From the NCBI GenBank assembly GCA_020634895.1, contig JACKAV010000016.1:1-25776 (forward strand): DNA of 25,776 nucleotides, given 5' to 3'. The position numbers were made by a program, and so were the translations under genes. The DNA comes from Anaerolineales bacterium (GTDB taxonomy: Bacteria; Chloroflexota; Anaerolineae; Anaerolineales; Villigracilaceae). Below are positions 7,036 through 13,303 of the stretch, piece after piece (position 1 is the first letter of the stretch; each line of letters starts with the position of its first letter). A model generated the notes under the pieces. It was not told the DNA's origin and ran no database searches. It was given only the letters and a program-made list of their open reading frames with translations.

Positions 7036-8415
7036 TTAAAGCAACGTCCCTTTCAAGATCACAGCCGCTACAGTAAAGTAAATGATCAAACCGGAAACAT
7101 CCACGAGGGTTGCCACAAACGGCGCGGACGAAGTCGCCGGGTCAAGCCCGACGCGGCGCAGGAAGAATGGCAGCATCGAACCGGAAAGAGAGCCCCAAAG
7201 CACGATACCGATCAATGCGATTCCAACGGTCAACGCGATCAGCAGCCAGTGTTCACCATAAGCGTTGAACAAATAATGCCAAAGGATAATGCGGAAGAAT
7301 CCGATCACGCCCAAGATGCCGCCCAACGACAAGCCAGACAAAAACTCGCGTCGCATTACACGCCACCAATCGGTAAGTCCCACTTCACCCAGCGCCATCG
7401 CACGGATGATCAACGTGGAAGCCTGCGAACCGGAGTTGCCTCCGCTGGAAATGACCAGCGGCACGAAGATCGAAAGCACTACAGCTTTGGCGATCTCGTT
7501 CTCAAACCTGCCCATTGCAGTTGCCGTGAGCATTTCACTGATGAACAGGATGATCAGCCAGGTGGCGCGCTTCTGCACCATCTTTGAAATGGCGATCTTC
7601 ATGTAGGGTTCATCCAACGCTTCGGAACCGCCCATCTTTTGAATGTCTTCAGTCGCCTCTTCTTCCGCCACGTCGAAGACATCGTCCACGGTGACGATGC
7701 CGATCAGGATGTCGCGCGTATCGGTGACGGGTAACGCGGGCAGGTCTGCCTTCTTCATCAAGTCCACTGCGGCTTCGCGGTTGTCTGTCGCTTTCAGTGA
7801 GACGTAACGCGAGTCCATCAGGTCGGAGATCAGTTCGTCCGGTTTGGCGAGCAAGAGCTGACGAATCCGCAGGTCATCGACCAGCCGGTTCTCATCGTCG
7901 ATGACGTAGATCATGCTCATCGTCTCGCTGTCCTTGCCGTATCGGCGGATATGCTCAAGGGCGTGGGAAATCTTCCAATGGGGCCGCACCCGCACAAAGT
8001 CCGTGGTCATGAGGCGCCCGACGGAGTCCTCTTCATAACCAAGCAGCTGCGAAGCGACCCGGCGCTCCTCCACGGAAAGCATACTTAATAAATGCTGCAC
8101 GACCGTCGCCGGCATTTCCTCCAGCAGTGAAGTGCGGTCGTCCGGGTCCATCGCATTGAGGATCGCCGCCACATCCTCCCGCGCCATCGCTTTGAGCAAT
8201 TCATCCTGACGTTCATCGGATAGATAACTAAAGACATCCGCTGCCTGGTCGCGCGGAAGCAAACGGAATACGATCGCCTCCTGCTCCACCGGAAGCGGTT
8301 CCATCAATTCAGCCAGATCCCCAGCTGACCAGTTTTTCGCCTGCTCGCGCAGGGTGTTGAAATCACGCGCCTCGATCAATGCCTTGAGGTCGATCATTGC
8401 AAGTATTGGGTTCAT
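7036..8415 (-). CDS. mgtE: Magnesium transporter MgtE
   Basis: A 459-aa Mg2+ channel/transporter. The N-terminal superhelical N domain (about residues 10-130, with LPRDQAADVFSYLSDERQ and ILNAMDPDDRTSLLEEMP) is followed by two CBS domains (about 137-265, including SVGRLMTTDFVRV and LPALPVTDTRDILIGIVTVDDV). A five-helix membrane domain follows, with the family signature LVISSGGNSGSQASTLIIRA and a C-terminal LVDVSGLIIYF segment. The acidic residues of N and CBS domains act as the Mg2+ gate in characterised members. Length and order are normal. The ATG has GGAG 6 nt upstream. It is monocistronic. Expression is almost certainly controlled by the M-box riboswitch and terminators in its long leader, so transport is repressed when Mg2+ is high. 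Confidence 0.97.
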   Translation of the reverse strand: MNPILAMIDLKALIEARDFNTLREQAKNWSAGDLAELMEPLPVEQEAIVFRLLPRDQAADVFSYLSDERQDELLKAMAREDVAAILNAMDPDDRTSLLEEMPATVVQHLLSMLSVEERRVASQLLGYEEDSVGRLMTTDFVRVRPHWKISHALEHIRRYGKDSETMSMIYVIDDENRLVDDLRIRQLLLAKPDELISDLMDSRYVSLKATDNREAAVDLMKKADLPALPVTDTRDILIGIVTVDDVFDVAEEEATEDIQKMGGSEALDEPYMKIAISKMVQKRATWLIILFISEMLTATAMGRFENEIAKAVVLSIFVPLVISSGGNSGSQASTLIIRAMALGEVGLTDWWRVMRREFLSGLSLGGILGVIGFFRIILWHYLFNAYGEHWLLIALTVGIALIGIVLWGSLSGSMLPFFLRRVGLDPATSSAPFVATLVDVSGLIIYFTVAAVILKGTLL

Positions 8416-8446
8416 CGTCGTCTCCTTAAATTGATTTGAGTGGAGG

Positions 8447-8480
8447 CAACAAAAAATCGCCTCCGTTCGACGAAAGGCGA
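8447..8480 (-). terminator. Second leader terminator immediately before mgtE
   Basis: On the minus strand TCGCC (8476-8480) pairs with GGCGA (8457-8461) around a 14-nt loop and is followed by six T. It lies about 36-60 nt before the mgtE ATG, so readthrough must be allowed for expression. It probably serves the element at 8485-8660 or reinforces M-box control. Confidence 0.7.
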
Positions 8481-8484
8481 CTCA

Positions 8485-8660
8485 CACTTCACAAGGACCC
8501 GCGGCTTCCTCCCCCATTCAGTCTCAGCCGTTCATTTCACAGGCATGAGACCATTCGGAGGCAGGGAGTCACAGAACGCGAAGGGATATATCCTTTCGTC
8601 CGGTAAAAAAGCACCCGTCTATGACTATCCGTAGACATACGGATAACCTCCTTGCAGCAT
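8485..8660 (-). ncRNA. Unidentified structured leader segment between M-box and mgtE
   Basis: Between the two leader terminators the minus strand folds into several local stems. TCCGTA-TGTC-TACGGA lies at about 8628-8643. A stem in the CGAAAGG...CCCTTCG area lies at about 8579-8600. A long interrupted hairpin runs from about 8507 to 8563. In that hairpin CCTCC, GTCTCA and GCC pair with GGC, TGAGAC and GGGAGG, with GAATG facing GAATG in a symmetric internal loop. A six-T run also follows the first stem (around 8606-8611). I do not recognise a known riboswitch class. It could be a second sensor, part of an extended M-box expression platform, or ordinary structured leader. Confidence 0.4.
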
Positions 8661-8689
8661 GTGTTTGAATTTGCCTGCGCATCACACAC

Positions 8690-8726
8690 TGGTAAAAGGA
8701 AAGCCTCCCGTTCTACTCAGGGAGGC
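8690..8726 (-). terminator. M-box expression-platform terminator
   Basis: GCCTCCC (8720-8726 read on the minus strand) pairs with GGGAGGC (8703-8709), followed by TTTCCTTTT. It comes about 30 nt after the 3' end of the M-box. The GAGAGG just after the M-box 3' core could compete for the CCTCCC arm as an antiterminator. Confidence 0.75.
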
Positions 8727-8756
8727 AGGCAAACGCACACAAAAGACGCCGCCTCT

Positions 8757-8918
8757 CTGGTTGAGCTTTAGCACTGCATATCGTAGGAACCGAACACAAT
8801 TCCAGCCATGTTGAGTGAAGCCTTATGCCGACCTCACCTGGTATACCCTTTGGCGTCTTTCGACGTTTCAGGACAATGGCATATGTATATTGCAGACGCC
8901 TGGCCTAACGAGGACCAT
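8757..8918 (-). ncRNA. M-box (ykoK leader) magnesium riboswitch
   Basis: Reading the minus strand, three conserved M-box blocks occur in the right order and spacing. TCGTTAGG (8904-8911) is near the 5' end, AAAGACGCCA (8851-8860) is in the middle, and TATGCAGTGCTAAAGCTC (8763-8780) is at the 3' end. All closely match the Bacillus subtilis mgtE leader as I remember it. The middle arms (GGTGAGGTCGGCATAAGGC region) vary. The element folds when Mg2+ is high and favours the terminator downstream of it. It lies immediately after a strong promoter and about 340 nt before mgtE, which fits the expected target. Confidence 0.9.
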
Positions 8919-8933
8919 TCAATTTGCGTTGGC

Positions 8934-8963
8934 TTTATACACCCGCAGAGGTGTGGTTGTCAA
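8934..8963 (-). promoter_or_regulatory. Promoter of the M-box/mgtE transcript
   Basis: On the minus strand a perfect -35 TTGACA (8958-8963) and TATAAA (8934-8939) are spaced by 18 nt. Transcription would begin near 8927, a few bases before the M-box, giving a leader of about 510 nt. Confidence 0.8.
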
Positions 8964-8994
8964 GAATTTTTGGAAATGTCTACCTTAGAAGATA

Positions 8995-9064
8995 AAATCT
9001 TTCACCACAGAGAGCACAGAGTTCACGGAGAAAACAAAGGTGAATCTCTGTGAGCTCTGTGGTG
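8995..9064. repeat. CACAGAG-type dispersed repeat, copy 2, palindromic
   Basis: Positions 8995-9034 repeat 6903-6942 with one mismatch. Here the copy is followed by an inverted arm (about 9040-9064, ending CTCTGTGGTG), so the whole can fold into an imperfect hairpin starting CACCACAGAG. It lies between the mgtE promoter and the HIT gene. No gene is present from 8416 to 9143; the stretch holds the mgtE leader, its promoter and this repeat. Confidence 0.85.
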
Positions 9065-9104
9065 TATATCCACTAAATCACTTCCGAATGCAGACACTCA
9101 CAGA

Positions 9105-9137
9105 ATTTTCATGTGAAAATATTCTTTGTGCTAGAAT
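9105..9137 (+). promoter_or_regulatory. Promoter of the HIT gene with 16-bp palindrome
   Basis: TAGAAT (9132-9137) ends 6 nt before the ATG, so the mRNA is probably leaderless. A perfect inverted repeat ATTTTCA-TG-TGAAAAT (9105-9120) covers the -35 region (TTCATG, 9108-9113, 18-nt spacer). It is a candidate operator. Confidence 0.5.
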
Positions 9138-9143
9138 TTATTC

Positions 9144-9629
9144 ATGAAAAACCTTTGGTCACCCTGGCGTATGAAATACATTGAAAATAGCAAAAAAGAA
9201 GACGGCTGTGTCTTTTGCAATGCCCAAACCATGCCAGACAGCGCGGAGAATCTGATCGCGCACCGGGGAAAGAATGCGTTCGTGATCCTCAACCGCTATC
9301 CATACACAAGCGGACATTTAATGGTCATTCCGTTTGCACATGCCTCCAGCCTGGAAGAGTTAAAACCCGAAACCCGCGCTGAAATGATGGAATTAACCTC
9401 CCAATGCACAACAGTGTTGAACTCGATTTACCGACCTCACGGGTTCAACATGGGAATCAATATGGGCGAAGCTGCAGGCGCAGGCGTGATCGGGCATATC
9501 CACATCCACATCGTGCCGCGCTGGTCAGGCGATACGAACTTCATGTCGTCCGTCGCACAGACGCGCGTCCTGCCGGAAGCATTGGAAGATACTTATAAAC
9601 GTGTCCGCGAGGCATTTGAGAAAAAATAA
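9144..9629 (+). CDS. HIT family nucleotide hydrolase/phosphorylase-like protein
   Basis: A 161-aa histidine-triad protein with the catalytic signature GHIHIHIVPRW (H118, H120, H122). The N-terminal start MKNLWSPWRMKYI and a CVFC pair (C22, C25) are typical of the Ap4A phosphorylase-like HIT branch, in which these cysteines help bind zinc. The central LNRYPYTSGHLMVIPF segment forms the nucleotide-binding core. Likely substrates are dinucleoside polyphosphates or AMP-linked compounds. The exact one is not known. The ATG fits the conserved N-terminus. There is no Shine-Dalgarno, but a -10 element ends 6 nt upstream. It may be cotranscribed with the DUF3048 lipoprotein 53 nt downstream. Confidence 0.94.
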   Translation: MKNLWSPWRMKYIENSKKEDGCVFCNAQTMPDSAENLIAHRGKNAFVILNRYPYTSGHLMVIPFAHASSLEELKPETRAEMMELTSQCTTVLNSIYRPHGFNMGINMGEAAGAGVIGHIHIHIVPRWSGDTNFMSSVAQTRVLPEALEDTYKRVREAFEKK

Positions 9630-9682
9630 TTCACTTGTCGTAATGGCTCTAAAGCATCGGGGGAAATGTTCATGGAGACCCT

Positions 9683-11305
9683 ATGCGCAAACATAAAGTG
9701 ATATCGATCCTTCTTTTGTTTGCCTTTATCACCGCATGCAAAGAAGAAGAGACAACAAAAACGCAGTCGGCACCAATCTCAACCGCAACGGTCACAGCAA
9801 CCATTGGTACCCCGCTGCCGACATTTACTCCAACGCCGCAGGGAATTTCCACACCAGCAGTCTACGGACCCGACCCGAAGAACTTCCCCGCAGGGTTCAA
9901 TCCGCTTTCGGGGCAGCAGGTCAAAGACCCAAGCCTGCTCGATATACCCGCCGTCGCAATTTCCATTTCGCATTTTCCCGTCAGCGCGCGCCCGCAGGCG
10001 GGCTTATCCTTCGCGCCGTGGACATTCGAGTTTTACATCACAGAAGGCGCCACGAGATTCCTGTCCATTTTTTACGGCGAATTTCCAGCGCCTGAAATTC
10101 CAATTACCGGAGATTGCGAAGTACGGCGCGAGCCTTTCGTGCAAACGTCCATGATGCTGGGCAGCCGCGTCTGGTTGGATGAAGACCAAAACGGTAGGCA
10201 GGAAGATTACGAAAAAGGCGTTGGCGGGATATGCGTAAATTTATTGGACGAGTCTGGCAATGTATTACAACAAACTACGAGCGACTCGAACGGGTATTAC
10301 GGATTTAACGTCGAGCCGGGGAAATATATCGTTGAGTTTAAAATTCCAGCGTGGTTGAACTTTACGAAGAAAGATGTCGGGGACGAGAATAAGGATAGTG
10401 ACGTGGATCAGGCGTCGGGGCGGGTTGAGGCGGAAGTTACATCCACGCTTCTTTATGTAGACGCAGGCTTGGTCCCGTCCGAGGAAGCGGATCCACCCGA
10501 AAATGAATCCACCCAAATGCCGCCCGCCGAAGTGGGTCCCATCCGTTCGGGGCGGCTGCTCTACATTGACATTCATGACTTCTTCACGAATTCGTGTTTT
10601 ATCTACGCTTCTGCCACGCCTGAGATTTTGCCGCTGCTGCCGAAGTGTTATCTCGTCCCGCATGATGAAGCCAGCGGCGGTGCGATGATGACCATCGAAA
10701 AAATGAAATCACTCGCAGAAGAAAACCATCAGGATTTTCCGAGAGAGTTCAGTTACGCCAGTAACCTCTTTTCGGAGACTCCCCCATCGGGCGGACTACC
10801 CGCCGATAAAATAGATACGTTCGTGACGTATCGCAACCAGTCGGCTTGGGTGTACGACCCGCTTTCAGCTTCGTACTGGCGTTACGTGGACGATACGACT
10901 CAGGAAAATGCCGGCAACCTTCACGCGGAGATCGACCGATTAACCGGCAGACAATTGCAATTCGAGAATGTGATCATTCTATATGTAGAGCACAGGTTAC
11001 ATGAATATAATGGCGCGCCGATGCCCGCCATCCTCGAAATGGACTTGGGACTTGGCAACGGCGGTTTCGCCTATCTCTTCCGCGACGGTTTCAAGTACGA
11101 TATCCGTTGGAGCACCAAAGCCCGCGCATACGAAAAAGAGACGGGAGAAGCCCGCCCGATCTACTTCATCGATGCGGACGGCAACCCTGTACCACTCAAG
11201 CCCGGCAAGACGTGGCTTTTCGTCGCCACGCCGTATTCCTTTGTCAATAACCAAGGCAACGGCAGTTGGAGCGTCCGATATGTTGCGCCGGTTGGTTCGA
11301 AGTAA
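9683..11305 (+). CDS. DUF3048 lipoprotein with inserted SdrD_B-like domain
   Basis: A 540-aa exported lipoprotein (lipobox ITAC, Cys19; Thr/Pro spacer to about residue 60). DUF3048 (YerB family) begins at about 73 with FNPLSGQQVKDPSLLDIPAV and SARPQAGL, continuing through EGATRFLSIFYGEFPAPE (about 121-138). It is then interrupted by about 140 residues. Residues 157-262 resemble an SdrD_B/prealbumin-like beta domain (LGSRVWLDEDQNGRQE, DSNGYYGFNVEPGKYIVEF, then an Asp-rich DENKDSDVD calcium-type loop). DUF3048 resumes with VGPIRSGRLLYIDIHDFF (about 284) and runs to the end. The function of DUF3048 is not established. A surface role is inferred. The ATG has GGAG 6-7 nt upstream. Confidence 0.9.
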   Translation: MRKHKVISILLLFAFITACKEEETTKTQSAPISTATVTATIGTPLPTFTPTPQGISTPAVYGPDPKNFPAGFNPLSGQQVKDPSLLDIPAVAISISHFPVSARPQAGLSFAPWTFEFYITEGATRFLSIFYGEFPAPEIPITGDCEVRREPFVQTSMMLGSRVWLDEDQNGRQEDYEKGVGGICVNLLDESGNVLQQTTSDSNGYYGFNVEPGKYIVEFKIPAWLNFTKKDVGDENKDSDVDQASGRVEAEVTSTLLYVDAGLVPSEEADPPENESTQMPPAEVGPIRSGRLLYIDIHDFFTNSCFIYASATPEILPLLPKCYLVPHDEASGGAMMTIEKMKSLAEENHQDFPREFSYASNLFSETPPSGGLPADKIDTFVTYRNQSAWVYDPLSASYWRYVDDTTQENAGNLHAEIDRLTGRQLQFENVIILYVEHRLHEYNGAPMPAILEMDLGLGNGGFAYLFRDGFKYDIRWSTKARAYEKETGEARPIYFIDADGNPVPLKPGKTWLFVATPYSFVNNQGNGSWSVRYVAPVGSK

Positions 11306-11323
11306 TTCACAGTTGGAGGAAAC

Positions 11324-11995
11324 ATGCATGCTTATGTCCGTTCATTGAAATCGTTGTTCGAGGCAAACGCGAATCCCACCGATGCCGCGCCGATGAAGAA
11401 ATACATGCGCGACCAATTCGAATATCTGGGACTCAAGACACCAATCCGTGCGGCATTGCAAAAGGAGTTCATCAAAGAACATGGGCTCCCTCCCATAAAA
11501 GAATTGGATGCCATCAGCCGCGACCTGTGGAATCTTCCCCAGCGTGAATTTCAATACACAGCGACCAGCCTGATCGACAAAATGCAAAAGCAGTTGGAAG
11601 CGGATTTCATCGTTACTGTGGAATATCTCATCACCCACAAATCCTGGTGGGATACGGTGGACCTGCTCGCAGGACATACCGTCGGCGCAATGTTCAAACG
11701 GTTTCCCAAGGTCAAGGCGAAATATCTGAAAAAATGGCGCAAGTCCGATGATTTTTGGTTGAGGCGCACCACCCTGCTATTTCAACTTGGCTACAAGAAA
11801 GAGACCGATTTCGATCTGCTTTGCGAACTCATCCATGAAAATCTTGGTTCCAACGAGTTCTTTATCAACAAAGCCATTGGCTGGTCGTTACGCCAATATG
11901 CTTGGACTGACCCAACCACTGTGAGGAAATTCGTAAAAGCGACAAAGGAACTACATCCGTTAAGCCGTAGAGAGGCATTGAAAAATATTGGGTAA
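11324..11995 (+). CDS. alkD: DNA alkylation repair glycosylase AlkD
   Basis: A 223-aa HEAT-like-repeat DNA glycosylase that removes positively charged alkylated bases (such as 3- and 7-methylpurines) without flipping them. Trp109, Asp113, Arg148 and Trp187 occupy the same numbered positions as the functional residues of the Bacillus cereus enzyme (SWWDTVD at 107-113, RR at 147-148, GW at 186-187). The AIGWSLRQYAW segment near the end is also a family signature. The enzyme should therefore be active. GGAGG is 5 nt before the ATG. It follows the DUF3048 gene by 18 nt and is probably cotranscribed, but no functional link is evident. Confidence 0.95.
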   Translation: MHAYVRSLKSLFEANANPTDAAPMKKYMRDQFEYLGLKTPIRAALQKEFIKEHGLPPIKELDAISRDLWNLPQREFQYTATSLIDKMQKQLEADFIVTVEYLITHKSWWDTVDLLAGHTVGAMFKRFPKVKAKYLKKWRKSDDFWLRRTTLLFQLGYKKETDFDLLCELIHENLGSNEFFINKAIGWSLRQYAWTDPTTVRKFVKATKELHPLSRREALKNIG

Positions 11996-12057
11996 AATAA
12001 TATCCTTCCTATCTTGGCTATACGCAAAGAACATTACCAAATTGCAATCTGGAAATT

Positions 12058-12117
12058 TTGACATAATCAGACAATAGAGGGTAGAATATTGACCAGATTC
12101 TAGCCAGACTAGCCAGA
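12058..12117 (+). promoter_or_regulatory. Promoter and tandem-repeat operator of the toxin-antitoxin operon
   Basis: TTGACA (12058-12063) and TAGAAT (12082-12087) are spaced by 18 nt. Just downstream are two exact 9-bp tandem copies of CTAGCCAGA (12100-12108, 12109-12117), preceded by a third CCAGA at 12093-12097. This is where the antitoxin would be expected to bind and autoregulate. The operator role is inferred from position. Confidence 0.65.
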
Positions 12118-12132
12118 AAAGGAATTCCCTCC

Positions 12133-12387
12133 ATGATCGCCGAATGGCAAATACAAGATGCAAAAAACAAATTAAGTGAAGTTATCACCCGCGCCATGCA
12201 GCAGGGACCGCAGTTGATCACAAAATATGGCGAAAAAGCCGTTGTGATAATTTCATACAATGAATACGAAAAACTAAAAAAATCACAAGGCAAGCTTTCA
12301 GAGTTCTTTAGTACTTCTCCCCTTGCAGGTCTCGACCTTGACCTGAAACGCGACAAATCCCTGCCGCGCAAGGGCATCGATTTATGA
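12133..12387 (+). CDS. Phd/YefM-type antitoxin
   Basis: An 84-aa antitoxin. Residues 4-55 follow the Phd/YefM pattern: EWQIQDAKNKLSEVITRAMQ, then GPQLITKYGEKAVVIISYNEYEKLKK. This is a DNA-binding N-terminal fold that dimerises and represses its own operon. The C-terminal 30 residues (LSEFFSTSPLAGLDL...) are the flexible part that usually wraps the toxin. AAGGA precedes the ATG by 9 nt. Its last codons overlap the toxin start by 4 nt (ATGA), the standard coupling. Confidence 0.95.
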   Translation: MIAEWQIQDAKNKLSEVITRAMQQGPQLITKYGEKAVVIISYNEYEKLKKSQGKLSEFFSTSPLAGLDLDLKRDKSLPRKGIDL

Positions 12388-12800
12388 AGTATCTGCTCGA
12401 CACAAGCGTTCTAAAAGAATTAATTTCCAAACAACCGAATCCGAACGTCGTTGATTTCGTCGACTCGCACGAACATGAAGACATGTTCCTAAGTGCCATC
12501 ACCGTGGGGGAAATAGCAAAGGCGATTGCATTACTGCCAAATTCGCCAAGAAAACGAGAACTTCAGCAATGGCTGAAAGACGATCTGCTCATCCGCTTTG
12601 AGGGAAAGATCATTTCTTTGGACTCAGACATATTCATCCGCTGGGGTGAACTCACCGCCAAACTCGAAGCGATCGGGGTTTTGCGCCCTGCCATCGATTC
12701 GCTGATCGCCGCCACCGTGTTGATGCATCACATGGTGTTGGTCACAGTTGACGAAGATGGGTTTTCTGATATGGAGATCGAAGTTGTCAACCCGTGGTAA
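12384..12800 (+). CDS. VapC-type PIN-domain toxin ribonuclease
   Basis: A 138-aa PIN-domain protein. The acidic active-site residues are visible: D6 (LLDTSV), E43 (VGEIAKA), D105 (AIDSLIAAT) and D123 or D125 in the TVDEDGF segment that replaces the more usual TRN.KDF. Length is typical. Toxins of this family cut specific RNAs (tRNA or rRNA) in a Mg2+-dependent way. The target here is unknown. It overlaps the Phd-like antitoxin, a known Phd/VapC pairing, and ends 24 nt before a bidirectional terminator. Confidence 0.94.
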   Translation: MKYLLDTSVLKELISKQPNPNVVDFVDSHEHEDMFLSAITVGEIAKAIALLPNSPRKRELQQWLKDDLLIRFEGKIISLDSDIFIRWGELTAKLEAIGVLRPAIDSLIAATVLMHHMVLVTVDEDGFSDMEIEVVNPW

Positions 12801-12819
12801 TAATAGAAAAATCAAAAGC

Positions 12820-12851
12820 AAAAAGAGCAGTGAATTCACTGCTCTTTTTTT
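12820..12851. terminator. Bidirectional terminator between VapC and globin
   Basis: AGAGCAGTGAA (12824-12834) is followed directly by its complement (12835-12845), with A-run and T-run flanks. It can stop both the TA transcript and the opposing globin transcript, whose stop codon abuts it. Confidence 0.88.
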
Positions 12852-13236
12852 ATTCCTGATTTCTCATAAAATCCGCGATCTCGGTAAAACGTGCTTTCAA
12901 ATGTTCTGACGCCGAAGGGTCAAAATTCCCAGCGGCGATGGCACGCTCCATGCACCAAAGCCACTGGTCACGTTCACGCTCACCGATGGCAAAAGGCATG
13001 TGCCGCATCCGCAAACGGGGATGACCGAATTTCTGAATGTAGAGCGGAGGTCCGCCGGACCAGCCCGAAAGGAACATAAAAAGCTTCTCGCGTGAACCCT
13101 TCAAACTGGCGGCGTGAAGCGCGCGGATATCCTTCGCCTCGGGGGAAGAATCCATCAGGTCATAAAAGCGGTCCACAAGAGCACGGACACCCGTCTCACC
13201 GCCGAGCATCTCATACAGGGATTGAGTTTCAGCCAT
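12850..13236 (-). CDS. Truncated hemoglobin, group II (O) type
   Basis: A 128-aa 2-over-2 globin. The start YEMLGGETGVRALVDRFYDLM contains Tyr25 (B10). The segment FGHPRLRMRHMPFAIG holds the proximal haem ligand His79 and the conserved His72. Trp92 or Trp94 in DQWLWCMERA fits the group II TrpG8. Such proteins bind O2 or NO and are linked to oxidative or nitrosative protection. The role here is inferred from family. It is monocistronic and divergent from the thiolase. TACAAT (13243-13248) ends 6 nt before the ATG with no Shine-Dalgarno, suggesting a leaderless mRNA. Confidence 0.95.
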   Translation of the reverse strand: MAETQSLYEMLGGETGVRALVDRFYDLMDSSPEAKDIRALHAASLKGSREKLFMFLSGWSGGPPLYIQKFGHPRLRMRHMPFAIGERERDQWLWCMERAIAAGNFDPSASEHLKARFTEIADFMRNQE

Positions 13237-13270
13237 CCGCGAATTGTAACCGAGGACGCCGCTTGGGATT

Positions 13271-13276
13271 TATAAT
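13271..13276 (+). promoter_or_regulatory. -10 element of the thiolase gene
   Basis: TATAAT at 13271-13276 in the 67-bp divergent spacer. The -35 is not clear (TTGTAA at 13244-13249 is too far, 21 nt). Unlike its divergent partner, this gene has a normal leader with GGAGG before the ATG. The globin -10 (13243-13248) lies about 23 bp away, so the two promoters overlap. Confidence 0.45.
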
Positions 13277-13303
13277 AAAAGCATCAATTGAAATGGAGGC
13301 ACG

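Noticed and set aside
8485..8580. TPP riboswitch suggested by GGCTGAGACTGAATGGG on the minus strand
   Set aside because: The required CTGATCTGGATAATGCCAGCG-type second half is missing. Cobalamin, T-box and c-di-GMP patterns also failed.
8440..9053. Small plus-strand frames in the mgtE leader region
   Set aside because: They read through the riboswitch, terminators and repeat, with no codon pattern or domain.
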